64,000 nt of DNA from positions 62,001 to 126,000 of the forward strand of contig JANBVO010000028.1 in assembly GCA_030052745.1 (NCBI GenBank). Direction: 5' to 3'. The position numbers were made by a program, and so were the translations under genes. Position 1 is the first letter of the stretch. The number at the start of each line of letters is the position of its first letter. Below the pieces are notes generated by a model, which saw only the letters and a program-made list of their open reading frames with translations, did no database searches and had not been told where the DNA came from. Shown one piece after another: positions 10,011-21,300 of the stretch. Source of the stretch: Pleurostoma richardsiae. Its lineage: Eukaryota > Ascomycota > Sordariomycetes > Calosphaeriales > Pleurostomataceae.

Positions 10011-13000
10011 CTAGAACGTCCTCCGCTTAGGTGCAAAGTTTCCTTCCATCCCGCTCATATTATCACCATCAGACTCATCCGCATCAGACTGCGGTACCTC
10101 CTTCCCCTTCCCCTTCGCCCTGCTGCTAAACCCAACAACCGGCCCCTTCCCGCTCCGCCGACTCAGTGGCCTAGACGACGGCGCCGTCCTAGGCTTCCTT
10201 GCTGCACCACTGCGCTCTCCTCGCTCTGCGGTCTCGACGCCCACGCCTGCTGCAGTGGGGTTGTTTGGATCTGAGCTTTCCCTCCAGCTGCCTCCCTCGG
10301 ATGCGGAGTTCTGCGCCGACGGGTACCCGCTGCTTCGCTGCTGCAGTACCCTCATCTCCCTGACGACGTCCGCCAGTCCCTCCTCAAGCGTCTTCATCCT
10401 CGCCAGCACGAGCCGGCTCATCCTGTCGCTGTCCTGCCGGCTACTACCGGCGCCGTCGCCGTGGGGACCCAACCCCATTGGCGTCACCATTCCCGTCGCC
10501 ATCGCCATTTGCGTCACGAAGCTCGACGGAACGGCGTCGAACTGCGCGGCGGCAGCTGCGAGGTCAGACGTGTTGTCGATGGCGAGGTCAAGAGAGGAGA
10601 GGCGTCGGGGTTGGGTGCGGCGAGTGGGTATGGCAGTCTCGTTGGCAAGACTACGGAAGGGGCGTGCTGGGGCTGTAAGAGCTTCATCACGGGGAGGTAA
10701 GATGGGGCGAGGGCGGGATACTTGATGGGCGGCAGTTCGGCGAGGTGAGTGGTGGCCAGGACCGCCTGGACTGTCGAGGTGGTTGTTGCGGTTACTCAGT
10801 GCGTGAGTGCGGGTGTGAGAAGGACGCTCTGGAGAGGGTGAGCTGGATTGATGGCCTTGCAGCCCAGAGTCTGCAGGTGGATTGTAAAGTATAGTGTTCG
10901 TGGATAGGGTGCGGCTGTGTAGACCACGACGAGCCGGGCGGGGCGACGCCGCCTGGGCCGGATGTGCATGTGTGGGAAGAGCATGTGCCGGTGCGGTATG
11001 CGTCCGGAGCGCGGATCCCGATCCCAATGACGAGGGGTCAGCAGTTCTGAACCGGGCAGCAACTGGTGTCGTGAAATAGTCCTCATTTTCGTCTTCGTCG
11101 TCCTCCTCGACCAATTGCATACCATGGCTCGCGCGGCTATCCACTGTGTTCGTGGCATTGTCATCCTCATCTTCATCGTTGGTTACGAGCTCGTCGTCCC
11201 CTTCTGCGTCGGTGTCCTTCAGTCCCGCTTGAGCCGCATGATCCCTGCGAGATATACCGTCGTTGCGGAAGCCTCCCATGATAGGGAAGGTGCTATTAGA
11301 CATTAAATCCGCAGGATCACTAGCAACTGACCTGGTCTCCGAGAACTGGCGGAACCGTCTTGGCCGTTCTCGGGTGTTACCCCTTGACTGCCAGTCCTGT
11401 GGCCGACTGTCGATAGTTGAGTAGTTATGAGGGGACTCTGCAATGCCTTCGTGTTGGTCCATCCAATTTCTGATAGCTGTCTGCGTCCTACGCCGTTCAT
11501 TCCTCCTTTGTGTACGCAGTGTCGCATGGTCGGGAGCCCGACGAAATACCTCTTCCAGAGCGCGATCTTTCTGGAATCCTGCTACAGACTCCGCTCGCAC
11601 GCGTACATTAGGACTGAAGAGGACCGATCGGGTTGTCGGGTCTGCTAGGGATATTGCTCTGTGCCGGCCACGTCCCGGATGCTCAACCAGATCCGTCGGT
11701 GCATACATTGAGGGAGCTAGGACATATTTCTCGTAGAAATATATGCAAAATAATACCGGGAAGTGCGTGATCTTGATGACGCAGCGATTGAGCCAGACGA
11801 AACGCTGCAATGACATGCAATACCTCAGTGGCATCAATGCCCAAGCGAAAATGTTGCTAGGTGCAACATATGAGAAGAGAGCGTCGTTCTTGACCATGGA
11901 GATGGTGTTTATTGCAAACAAGAACCTTTTACCATCAGAGACGGTCCGACGTAGCACAGATGGGGTGAGAAACTCACTGGTGCTCCTCCGTCGCATTCGA
12001 AGCAATAGCCATGAAGGAATTAGTGAGGACGGTGATTAGAATCGTGCTAGTGGACTGTTCAGTACAAGTATCAAATTTGAGTTGTAGCTTCCAGTACTTA
12101 CACAACAACGAAGTGACAGATAATCAGGAAGAATGCCATCAGTGTTCTCTCCAGGTAGTCATAGTTCGGCCATCTAGGTGAGAAGTCAGCATCCAGGAAC
12201 AGACCGATGGCATTGACATTCGCTCAGCAGAGCGAAAAGAGGGTGAACTTACACTTCCCATGCAGCAGGCGTAAATCCCATCAATAACTGGAAGATTTTG
12301 TAGGCAACCTCCCCGGCGTCGTTGTCGTTCCTGGACAAAGTGAAGAAAACGAAGAAGCCGCTGCATGATATCAACACTAGAATGAACACAGCTGCTAGGT
12401 CGACTGCCATGAGTCGGAACGCAATGAGGAGCTGCGAGAAGTACTGATAATGATCCAGGACACTGAAGATGCGTGGCAGAAGGAGTATGGCGTTGGCGGC
12501 CAGGATGTCGTAGGCGTTGTCATTCCACTTATGGGAATCGACGAGAAACACTCCGTATAGCCGCATACAGTAATATAGAATCAGGAGCAGGAGTATACCA
12601 AGGTCGAATATGTTCCAAAAGCTCATGATGTACAGAGAGAACCCTTGCTCGGTGAAGCCCACCAGCTCATCCAGCATGAACCCGGCACTCCAGAACCAGA
12701 AAACGAGTTCAAGAGTGGTGATGCTGCTTGATCTCTCGATGAGAACCGCAAGGAAGAGACCAATAAGCACGGCCAGGGAACAGGTCGAAAGGAATTGCCT
12801 GTAGCGCGGGACACGAAGTCTAGACAACTTGAACAAGGATGCGTTCCGCGGATCATAGAGAGTCACGGTTCGTCTTCCCGGAGGAACAAATGGCAGGTGG
12901 TCCTGAGTTTCCTTCCCCAGCTGGTGTCCTAAAAGCGGCGTCCTAGGATCAGCCTGGCGCCGCGAAGGAACAGGGGTTTCTTGACGCTTAGCCTGGCGAT

Positions 13001-13874
13001 GTATATTATCAGCGGCAGAATAAAAACTGATAGCTCCATTCCAGATACCCTCGAGCTGCTGCACGACTAGTGGGTGGGCAAGGAAGTGCTTTGCTGAGGC
13101 GCGAATGGCAACTTCCAAGGTCGAGGTGCGGGCCGCTCCAGGCTTTTGCAGGCCCTTCCCACCACCCGGCATAAACGATGTCTGGTGCCCTGGCAGGCCT
13201 TGAAGAGGATAGAAGTCGTACGCCAAGGCGTCAATAAGCTCGCGGGTGCTGTATTCCTTGAGGAGCTTGATCGCCAGAAGTTCGCAAACCTTGGACCTCG
13301 TGCTGCTTGTCCCTGCATTCCCCGGATACAGTTGGCCCTCCTTGGCAAACTGTAAGCAGTTCGCCATGAGAGCATAGAGCGTGGCTTTGGAGAAGTGTTG
13401 CGTGCGGATCTGTTGCTGCATGGGCTTCACTAGAAATTGTGACACCTGAGGGGATCTCAGTTGTTCCCAAGTCAATGTGGTCTCGGTACGGGTCTGGACG
13501 ATGATTCGAATCGCGTGCGTTATACTGTAGACGGGCAGAGAATCTGTTCCAGCAGTTTACCAGGGTTAGACACATCAACAACATGTGCCATGGGCGCAAG
13601 CAAAGCTTCTGTTTCTGACAGCACACATACCTAGGTGGGTTGCGGAGAACAACGGCAGGACAGCAGACGGCTCACGGTGGCCATCCTCATCGTCTCTGGA
13701 ACGATGACGAAAGGGCACACCTCCGTCGTCAGAGTTGTCATCGTCATCGTCATCGGCCTCCGTGAAGTCGGCCGTCGCGTAACGCAGCCGGACCTGCTCC
13801 GGACTCGACGGCCCCGGTGACGGGCTGTCAAGCCGGGGATTGCCCGCAAATGGACGGAGTAGCTTGGACAACAT
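10011..13874 (-). CDS. Yvc1-like TRP-type cation (calcium) channel
   Basis: Five exons: 13631-13874, 12253-13543, 12102-12173, 11978-12046 and 10011-11925, with introns of 87, 79, 55 and 52 nt. All have GT-AG ends and all phases agree, giving 1196 aa. The family forms Ca2+-permeable channels in the vacuolar or other endomembranes. Seen: an acidic N-terminus (about 1-70), a cytoplasmic domain (TWEQLRSPQVSQFL), then hydrophobic segments including FLSTCSLAVLIGLFLAVLI, LELVFWFWSAGFMLDELVGF, IFDLGILLLLILYYCMRLYG, ILAANAILLLPRIFSVLDHY and LMAVDLAAVFILVLISCSGF. The pore-loop region GFTPAAWEV|WPNYDYLERTL is split by an intron. The last helix is followed by LTNSFMAIASNATEEHQFLF. The C-terminal 500 or so residues are low-complexity, rich in Ser, Pro, Arg and Asp. 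Small exons 3 and 4 (72 and 69 nt) encode the last pore helix region. Family assignment is firm; organelle is inferred. Confidence 0.86.
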
Positions 13875-16582
13875 CTTCGTCAGGGGCCAATATGTGCCCT
13901 GCCCTCTTTTGGCGCGTTGCCGACAGCCATGAAGTTGTGGCCAGCAAAGGCTGCGCTCACAGAGATGTCACGGAACGAGCCCGAGGAGTGCGGCTCAAGC
14001 TAGATCTGTAGATATTCTGCAGATGCAGCTTTGTGAGCTAGGATCTGCCCTCCACGGCAGATTACGGCAACCCTTGTCCCCACATAGGAGTATTGCAGAA
14101 TTTCCCCGGGGGCCACAAAGCTAATAAGGCATTGTGTTTCGGACAGTGGCTCTCCTTTGTGCGAGAGAAGCGAAGCATGCAGGAGCACAGATGTAATAGA
14201 AGCGCGTAAAGCGCGATGGGGGTAGCAGCTCAGGGATGTCGAGTCGCGATAAGCTGATCAAAATAGGTCTAAAGGCTCTAGCGTGTGCCGTCCGGGGGGT
14301 AGCGTGACACGCCAGTTCGGCGTTTCTTGCAGGATGGGGATCTTACAACTGCGCTAGGGTAGATTATCTTTCGATCGATATGCTGTAGTTCGCTAAGCTT
14401 CCGTGAGCTGCAGTTGTGCTTCTTCTCAGCCTAAGGGAGAATGAGCGAGAAAGCTGACGCCGCCATCAAGCCCCAAAAAGCAAGACTACCGTGGGGAGCT
14501 CGGCTCAAAGGGGCTGTGTAGGCAGGCAGATGAGCCAAGTCGATTGCAAGGCGTCTCTTGTTTCATTCTCGATGACCTGAAATCGGCGATGCCCTCTTTA
14601 TCTTGCATGGCCCCAAAGGTGACCCCCATGAACGGTGTAGCGGTGTAGCGCATGACCTATGTCTTTGGTCAGCAAGCAGACCATTGCGGTTCGTGAGATG
14701 GTTGCCCGCATGCATGACTGCTGCAGCTGTGCTGCAGCTGTGCTGCAGCTAGCTGAACCGGGACTGGGTGATGATGGGTGTCGCTTCTCTGATGAGGGAC
14801 ATACACTCTAATCTGCAGAGGACGAGTCTCCGGATGTTGTAAGAGCAGCAATAACTCTTACAGTACGAAGCACTGGCATTGCTGATCGGACAGTTCTGAC
14901 TCTCCTCCGTACCAGGGCGATCATCTGTTGGTTTTGGGGCGGTCTCTGCTGGGGGAGACGACCGGTTGCACAATCATCATTATGGATCGATGTCGTCTGC
15001 GTGACGTTATCACGCCTGGTGTAACACAAGACGCAGCTCTGACGACAACCGTCAAAAGCACCGTTTGAAAGCTCAAAACTGGTGGAAATAACGGTGGCAT
15101 GGCTCGATCCTTGCCATTGATAAATCCTACCCTACAACTAACATTACTCTGGTCCCCGGAGGCCACAATATTAGGATGCTTGCCTCCACACACCACAGGG
15201 AGATCCCCTCTCCGTGGTGTTCAAACCAGATTATAAGCCCAAGGGAGAGGACATCACCGTGTCCAGGACAGGCCCTGCCAAGCCCCCTTATGCATTCCGG
15301 ACGGAGTCGTCTCAACGACCGAGATTCTGATCCGGCTTAGAGAGACGGGCCTTGAAGTTGAGCTTCCCGGGTTCGTGCTATAAGTATGCGGCGATGCGCT
15401 CACCTGTCGCAACCTGAACTTCGAGCAGGTTATAGGCGTATGTGTGTGCATGGAGAAGATAACTTCTGATCAGCCATGTTATTTGGTGATGTCGCATCAC
15501 TGATGGGTGTCCAGCGCAATATGCTCTGCGTCTACAATCAAGTCGAGTCCTCCGTGGACACTCAGGACCCCTGAACAACTGGACTAACTGAACAGTGTCT
15601 GAAGCTCGGGACAAGTTAATGACCAGCCCTGGAAAAGCTTGCCGCATTCTTATACCTTACCACAGGTGAGGAGTCGCAATCTCGTATACTCGTCTTGCTG
15701 TTAGCCGCCTAAGCAGCAAGTCCAGCGGAGAGCAGCTCCCTCGTGGCAACCACGATTTCGGCCACGAACGCTGGCGAAGATCCAACCGAACGTTGGCGAC
15801 CTTTCGAGGATCGAGAGTCAAAGAAGGCAAAGTTCTCCCCGTCGCACTGAGCTTGGTCACCTAAAATAGGGCGGTACCAATTCCAATCCGAAGAACGAGG
15901 AGTAAATCGACGACTTGCTCCGATGGTTTGAACGGAGACTGACACGCCGACAACGAGGCCACGTTGGACGTACTTGGCTTGATTGATGCGTGAAACTGGG
16001 ACATGTTGAAGTGCTTTTATCATTGGCAAGTCGACGTCGTTCTGGCTGACTGGCAAGCCTTTTACAGCTAGCTAGCTACCTTGCCTTAGAAGTGGTGGGA
16101 ACAGGGGTAGAACTCAACGACGTATTGACTTGCTAGGAATAGCATCGCTAGGAATTGTGTCATAATACGGCTCTTCACCTGCTGCTTTGCAGGGCATTAC
16201 ACCGGAGAAGTCAGTTGAGCTAGGTGAAGAGCCAGGCGCAATACACGACGTTGTCTGTGAACTACTGACAACTTCCGCATGTCAACCCTCCTCAACGTCC
16301 AGGTAGCCATCTCCTCTAAATTTGAACCTTAGATTCAGTTTTTGTGAGTTCGAGAAGTTCACAAAGCAATTTGCTGCCTTCTCCTCAGTCTCTTCAAATC
16401 TGTCCCTGGAAGCGTCACCACTGCACTCAATGACGTCGTTGTAAATCTACGTCTCACAAAACGCCAGATGATTTGAGGTGATTTCAGGGTTGTGTAAACC
16501 TACATCATATAGATCTGAAAAGTGAATAAGTGCTGGGAGCTCTCATAACGTTGCATGCTTCACAAGGCTCAAGCCAAGCAGG
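13875..16582. other. Gene-poor stretch
   Basis: About 2.7 kb upstream of the channel gene. It must hold that promoter near 13900-14200. Otherwise I see only short open frames lacking splice-consistent continuation, plus an 11-bp tandem repeat (GCTGCAGCTGT, about 2.7 copies, 14720-14750). No tRNA-like B box or transposon end was found by eye. Confidence 0.4.
14720..14750. repeat. 11-bp tandem repeat (GCTGCAGCTGT), about 2.7 copies
   Basis: Overlapping PvuII/PstI-like palindromic units in a non-coding stretch. Confidence 0.75.
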
Positions 16583-16775
16583 ATGGATTCACCGAAGACG
16601 ACAGACGACTTGCGGCCCAAGCCTGCGTTGCCCTTCAGCATACTCTACCTCTACGGCTGCGGTTCCGAGCTCATAAGAGTTGCTGTGTAAGTGTAGCCTT
16701 CAATCGCCTCCAATAACACGGCCTAATGGCAGCATGAAAGCAGCGGCTTCAAACCCACTGGCATTCTCTACCTAG
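16583..16775 (+). CDS. Candidate small two-exon gene (48 aa), weak
   Basis: Exon 16583-16686 reads MDSPKTTDDLRPKPALPFSI and continues LYLYGCGSELIRVAV, then meets a consensus GTAAGT donor. A 46-nt intron with a CCTAAT branch site and GGCAG acceptor leads to 16733-16775, which reads MKAAASNPLAFST and stops. The amino-acid content of exon 1 looks protein-like and the splice signals are good, but nothing identifies the product and no homologue comes to mind. It could be a relic exon of a lost gene instead. Confidence 0.25.
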
Positions 16776-18321
16776 GTAGTAGTAGAACATCAGTGTAACC
16801 CTGTGTGAACAAGAGACGCGTGAGAATAATTCTTGTATGGTCGGAAGATCACTGCACTCTGTTGAAGTCGGTAGCATGTTCTAGTTATAAGGCGGCTAGT
16901 AACTTTGTAAAGACCGTCCGGGCTCCCTTGCGGGCGAGTATTCCGACCGCTGCTGAAGTTTCACCGGTTCGGTCCGGAAGCGCCCCACTTGTCCCCGATG
17001 TCCTTGTCGGCATTCTTCCGCCGGGATCCTGAAAATCAACATCATTAGGCTCGAGAGGAGATGCGGGAACTTGTCTGAAGAAATTCCCAGTACTAATTAC
17101 CTCACATCCGGCGAAGTCGGGTTTTTCTTGAAATGTGATACGAGAATGTATGAGGCAGGTTCTCTAGGAACCAAATGCTACATCATCGCTGGTGCACATG
17201 TTGGGGCTTCAGTCGCTACAGTCGAGAGTCAGGCGCCGGTAAGATGACGTATGCAGACAGATACAATGTACGCTTCTCTTCTCATACTGTCTCTTGGCTA
17301 TACGCTTGGCCTGTAGATCAACCGGACCATGGCCAGGGCGGAATTTACAGACGGGACCATTAGGTCTACGAGTCATGAACAGCATGGCTAACAAGCCGGT
17401 CATCAACCCTTTTTTGTGCCAGACCAGAATATCGATCGGATGGATAGTACTCCGTACTAGCCAACGCAGCAATGAAGTCCGTATCTCTGGAGCAGCAGTA
17501 TGCCTGGCTCACGTCAGGTTCCAGCTGAAAGAACATCCCTTTCTGATTGGACCCGACGTTGATTGTAAACGATGCTCGAGGTTCTCAAGGCGCCTAAACT
17601 TGCATTGCGTCCGACGTCTTGGCTACCCATCGCCGTTCCCATATTTCTGCTGTAGTACTCTACGCTCGCAGGCTCGCAAACGAGCGAGCGAACAATATTG
17701 TACGTAACTGTGTACTGTTTACCTGCGTCGCGTACGCGAAGAGCCCGGTGGCACTCGATCGATGCATGTCGCCGCCGTGCATCTGCAGTTGTCACTGGAT
17801 GAAAAGCTGCGAATCGCAGCCCCGCCAACCCCACCGATGTCTTTCCTGGCCTGCTATTGGCTGCCCTGGACAACAGATCTCGTCACACCGTCCCGGGATC
17901 CCAGGGGTGCCCCGCACTAGTGGTGGCGGATTGACCAATCAGAAGGCATGATATGGGCCCTAGCCTGGTTACGACAGAAAAAAAAAGTTTGGCTCTGACA
18001 GCATCCCCATCGTGCTACACCGACGTCCTCCGGCAAAATTTTGATGCCGTTTTGGAGAAACTGCATCTTTTCCTCCTCCATCCTCTTGTTTCTGTAGAGC
18101 AAGACGGGGGCATCAGAAGCGCGAGCTTTATTTTGTCAATCTGATCGAGTCGCTACGCTGAAGATACCGCTGTCTCGCCAGGCTCAAGTTTCTAGCTCTC
18201 GAGCTCAGGCTTAAGCCCGCCGCCTCACGGCTCGGCAAGCTTTCTTTCTCTCTTTTCTTTCCATCGTCCCTTCCGTGTCTTCTGGGGCAGTCTCTCCTCC
18301 TTATTCTCGAGTCCCGGCACC
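16776..18321. other. Upstream region of the pyrimidine biosynthesis gene
   Basis: About 1.5 kb. The last 150 bp before the start codon at 18322 are strongly CT-rich (18240-18300), typical of a transcription start region of a highly expressed fungal gene. No further gene is supported. Confidence 0.45.
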
Positions 18322-21300
18322 ATGTCGGCTACATCATTCCCCCCGGCTACGGCTCGCAATGCCGGTCAGGACAACGACGAGCTCGTCTGCCTGGAACTCG
18401 AAGATGGTACCGCCTGCCAGGGTTACAGCTTTGGGGCTCGCAAGAGCATTGCTGGAGAGCTGGTCTTCCAGACTGGCATGGTAGGCTACCCGGAATCCGT
18501 CACAGACCCCTCCTACCGAGGCCAGATTCTCGTCATCACATTCCCCCTCGTCGGAAATTATGGTGTTCCTTCTCGAGAGACTCTTGACGAACTCTTGGGC
18601 GACCTCCCTGCCTACTTCGAGTCGTCACAGATCCACATCGCTGGTCTCGTAGTAGCTTCGTACTCCGGCGAAGATTACTCTCACTACCTCGCCGCGTCTT
18701 CTCTGGGCACATGGTTGAAGGAGCAGGATGTCCCTGCCATGTATGGCGTCGATACAAGAGCCTTGACCAAGCGAATCCGGGACAAGGGAAGCATGCTGGG
18801 ACGCATGCTGCTTCAGAAGCAGGACGTCACGAACGGAGTAACAAATGGCGTCAACGGACATGTCGAAGGTCACGCCAGCAGCAGCCTCATCGCACTTGCT
18901 ACCAAGAACTGGAAGCCGTACTTTGAGTCTGTCGACTGGGTGAACCCCAACAAGAAGAACCTCGTAGCTGAGGGTGAGTTCTATAAGAGCCTTGGAGAGT
19001 TGACTCTTGCTCATACCTCTCAGTATCTACCAAAGCTCCTAAGCTGTATAAGCCGCCTGCGGCATCGGCGCTCAAGCACCCATCCGGCAGAACTCTCCGT
19101 ATCCTTTGTCTCGATGTCGGTATGAAATATAACCAGCTCAGGTGCTTCCTGAAGCGCGGTGTTGAGGTTCTGGTCTGCCCTTGGGACCACGATCTCGCCA
19201 CCCAAGCCGGCGATGAGTATGATGGCCTCTTCATTTCCAACGGACCCGGCGATCCAGCCGTGCTGGAAAAGTCCATAAACAACATTGCTACCGCTATGAA
19301 AAAGAACCGCACGCCGGTTTTCGGTATTTGCTTGGGCCACCAGCTTCTTGCCCGGGCGGCAGGAGCTAGTACCGTCAAGATGAAGTTCGGTAACCGTGGA
19401 CATAACATTCCCTGCACGAGCATGGTGACTGGAAAATGTCACATCACCTCCCAGAACCACGGATACGCCGTCGACAGCACATCTCTTCCTTCCGAGTGGC
19501 AGGAGCTGTTCGTGAATGCGAACGATGGAAGTAACGAGGGTATCATGCATACTAGCAAGCCTTATTTCAGTGTCCAGTTCCACCCTGAGAGTACACCCGG
19601 ACCGAGGGATACTGAGTTCCTGTTTGACGTGTTCATCAACACGATTCTGGCCTGCGCCTCTGATAAGAAGCTTCTGGACCAACCTGTCAAGTTCCCCGGC
19701 GGTACTGCTGAGGAGAATAACAGGCTGCACCCTCGTGTCCACGTGAAGAAGGTCCTTGTCCTTGGTAGTGGCGGCTTGAGCATTGGACAGGCCGGCGAAT
19801 TCGATTACTCTGGCAGTCAAGCCATCAAGGCGTTGAAGGAAGAGGGCATCTACACTGTCCTCATCAACCCGAATATTGCCACCATCCAGACATCGAAGGG
19901 ATTGGCCGATAAGGTCTACTTCCTTCCCGTCAACGCCGACTTTGTCCGCAAAGTCATCAAGTATGAGCGACCGGACGCCATCTATGTGACGTTCGGAGGC
20001 CAGACTGCTCTGCAAGTCGGTATCCAGCTCAAGGACGAGTTTGAGGGACTCGGGGTTAAGGTACTGGGTACGCCCATCGATACCATCATCACTACCGAAG
20101 ACCGTGAGCTCTTTGCCCGGAGTATGGAATCCATCGGAGAGAAATGTGCTCGATCGGCCTCTGCTAGCAGTGTTGATGAGGCCATGCGCGTTGTCAAGGA
20201 CATCGGCTTTCCAGTCATCGTCCGAGCTGCCTATGCTCTGGGCGGTTTGGGCAGTGGGTTTGCCAACAACGAAGCTGAGCTTCTCGATTTGTGCAACAAG
20301 GCTTTGGCTGCTAGTCCGCAGGTCCTGATTGAGCGGAGCATGAAGGGCTGGAAGGAGATCGAGTATGAGGTGGTCCGCGATGCGCAAGACAACTGCATCA
20401 CCGTCTGTAACATGGAGAACTTCGATCCACTGGGTATCCACACTGGAGATTCTATCGTAGTGGCACCATCCCAGACACTGTCTGATGAAGACTACAACAT
20501 GCTGCGAACTACGGCAGTCAATGTGATTCGTCACTTGGGAGTGGTTGGAGAGTGCAATATCCAGTATGCACTGAATCCGTTCTCCAAGGAATACTGCATC
20601 ATCGAGGTCAACGCAAGACTGTCTCGATCGTCTGCACTGGCTTCCAAGGCAACTGGGTACCCCTTGGCCTTCATTGCAGCCAAGCTTGGCTTAGGCATTC
20701 CCTTGAAGGACATCACGAACTCGGTCACGCGCCAGACTTGTGCCTGCTTCGAACCTTCTCTGGATTACGTTGTTGTCAAGATGCCCCGCTGGGATCTCAA
20801 GAAGTTTACCCGAGTCTCTACATTACTGGGATCTTCTATGAAGAGTATCGGTGAGGTGATGAGCATCGGTCGCACGTTCGAAGAAGCCATCCAGAAGGCG
20901 ATCCGAGCTATCGACTTCCACAATCTCGGCTTTGGCGAGACAAAGGCACTCATGTCTATCGATGACGAGCTGCAGACGCCCTCGGACCAGCGTCTTTTTG
21001 CAATTGCCAATGCTATGCATACAGGATATTCAGTTGACAAGATCTGGGAGATGACAAAGATCGATAAATGGTTCCTGCATAAGCTCAAGGGCTTGAGCGA
21101 CTTCGAGAAGAGTATGACTAGCCACACGACGAGCGACATTGCAGCTCGGCCCGATCTACTTCGCCGAGCAAAGCAGCTTGGCTATTCCGATAGGCAACTC
21201 GCGAAGTTCTGGAGCTCTAATGAACTGGCTGTTCGACGCTTGCGCCTGGAAGCTGGTATCACTCCCCTTGTCAAGCAGATCGATACTGTCGCAGCGGAGT

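Noticed and set aside
15709-16056. 115-codon frame on the minus strand
   Set aside because: No ATG at the start (TTG only) and no upstream exon could be joined; content not recognised.
19020-20534. 504-codon open frame antisense to the pyrimidine enzyme
   Set aside because: It lies fully within the sense coding region of a highly conserved protein and its composition mirrors that codon usage; no family resemblance.
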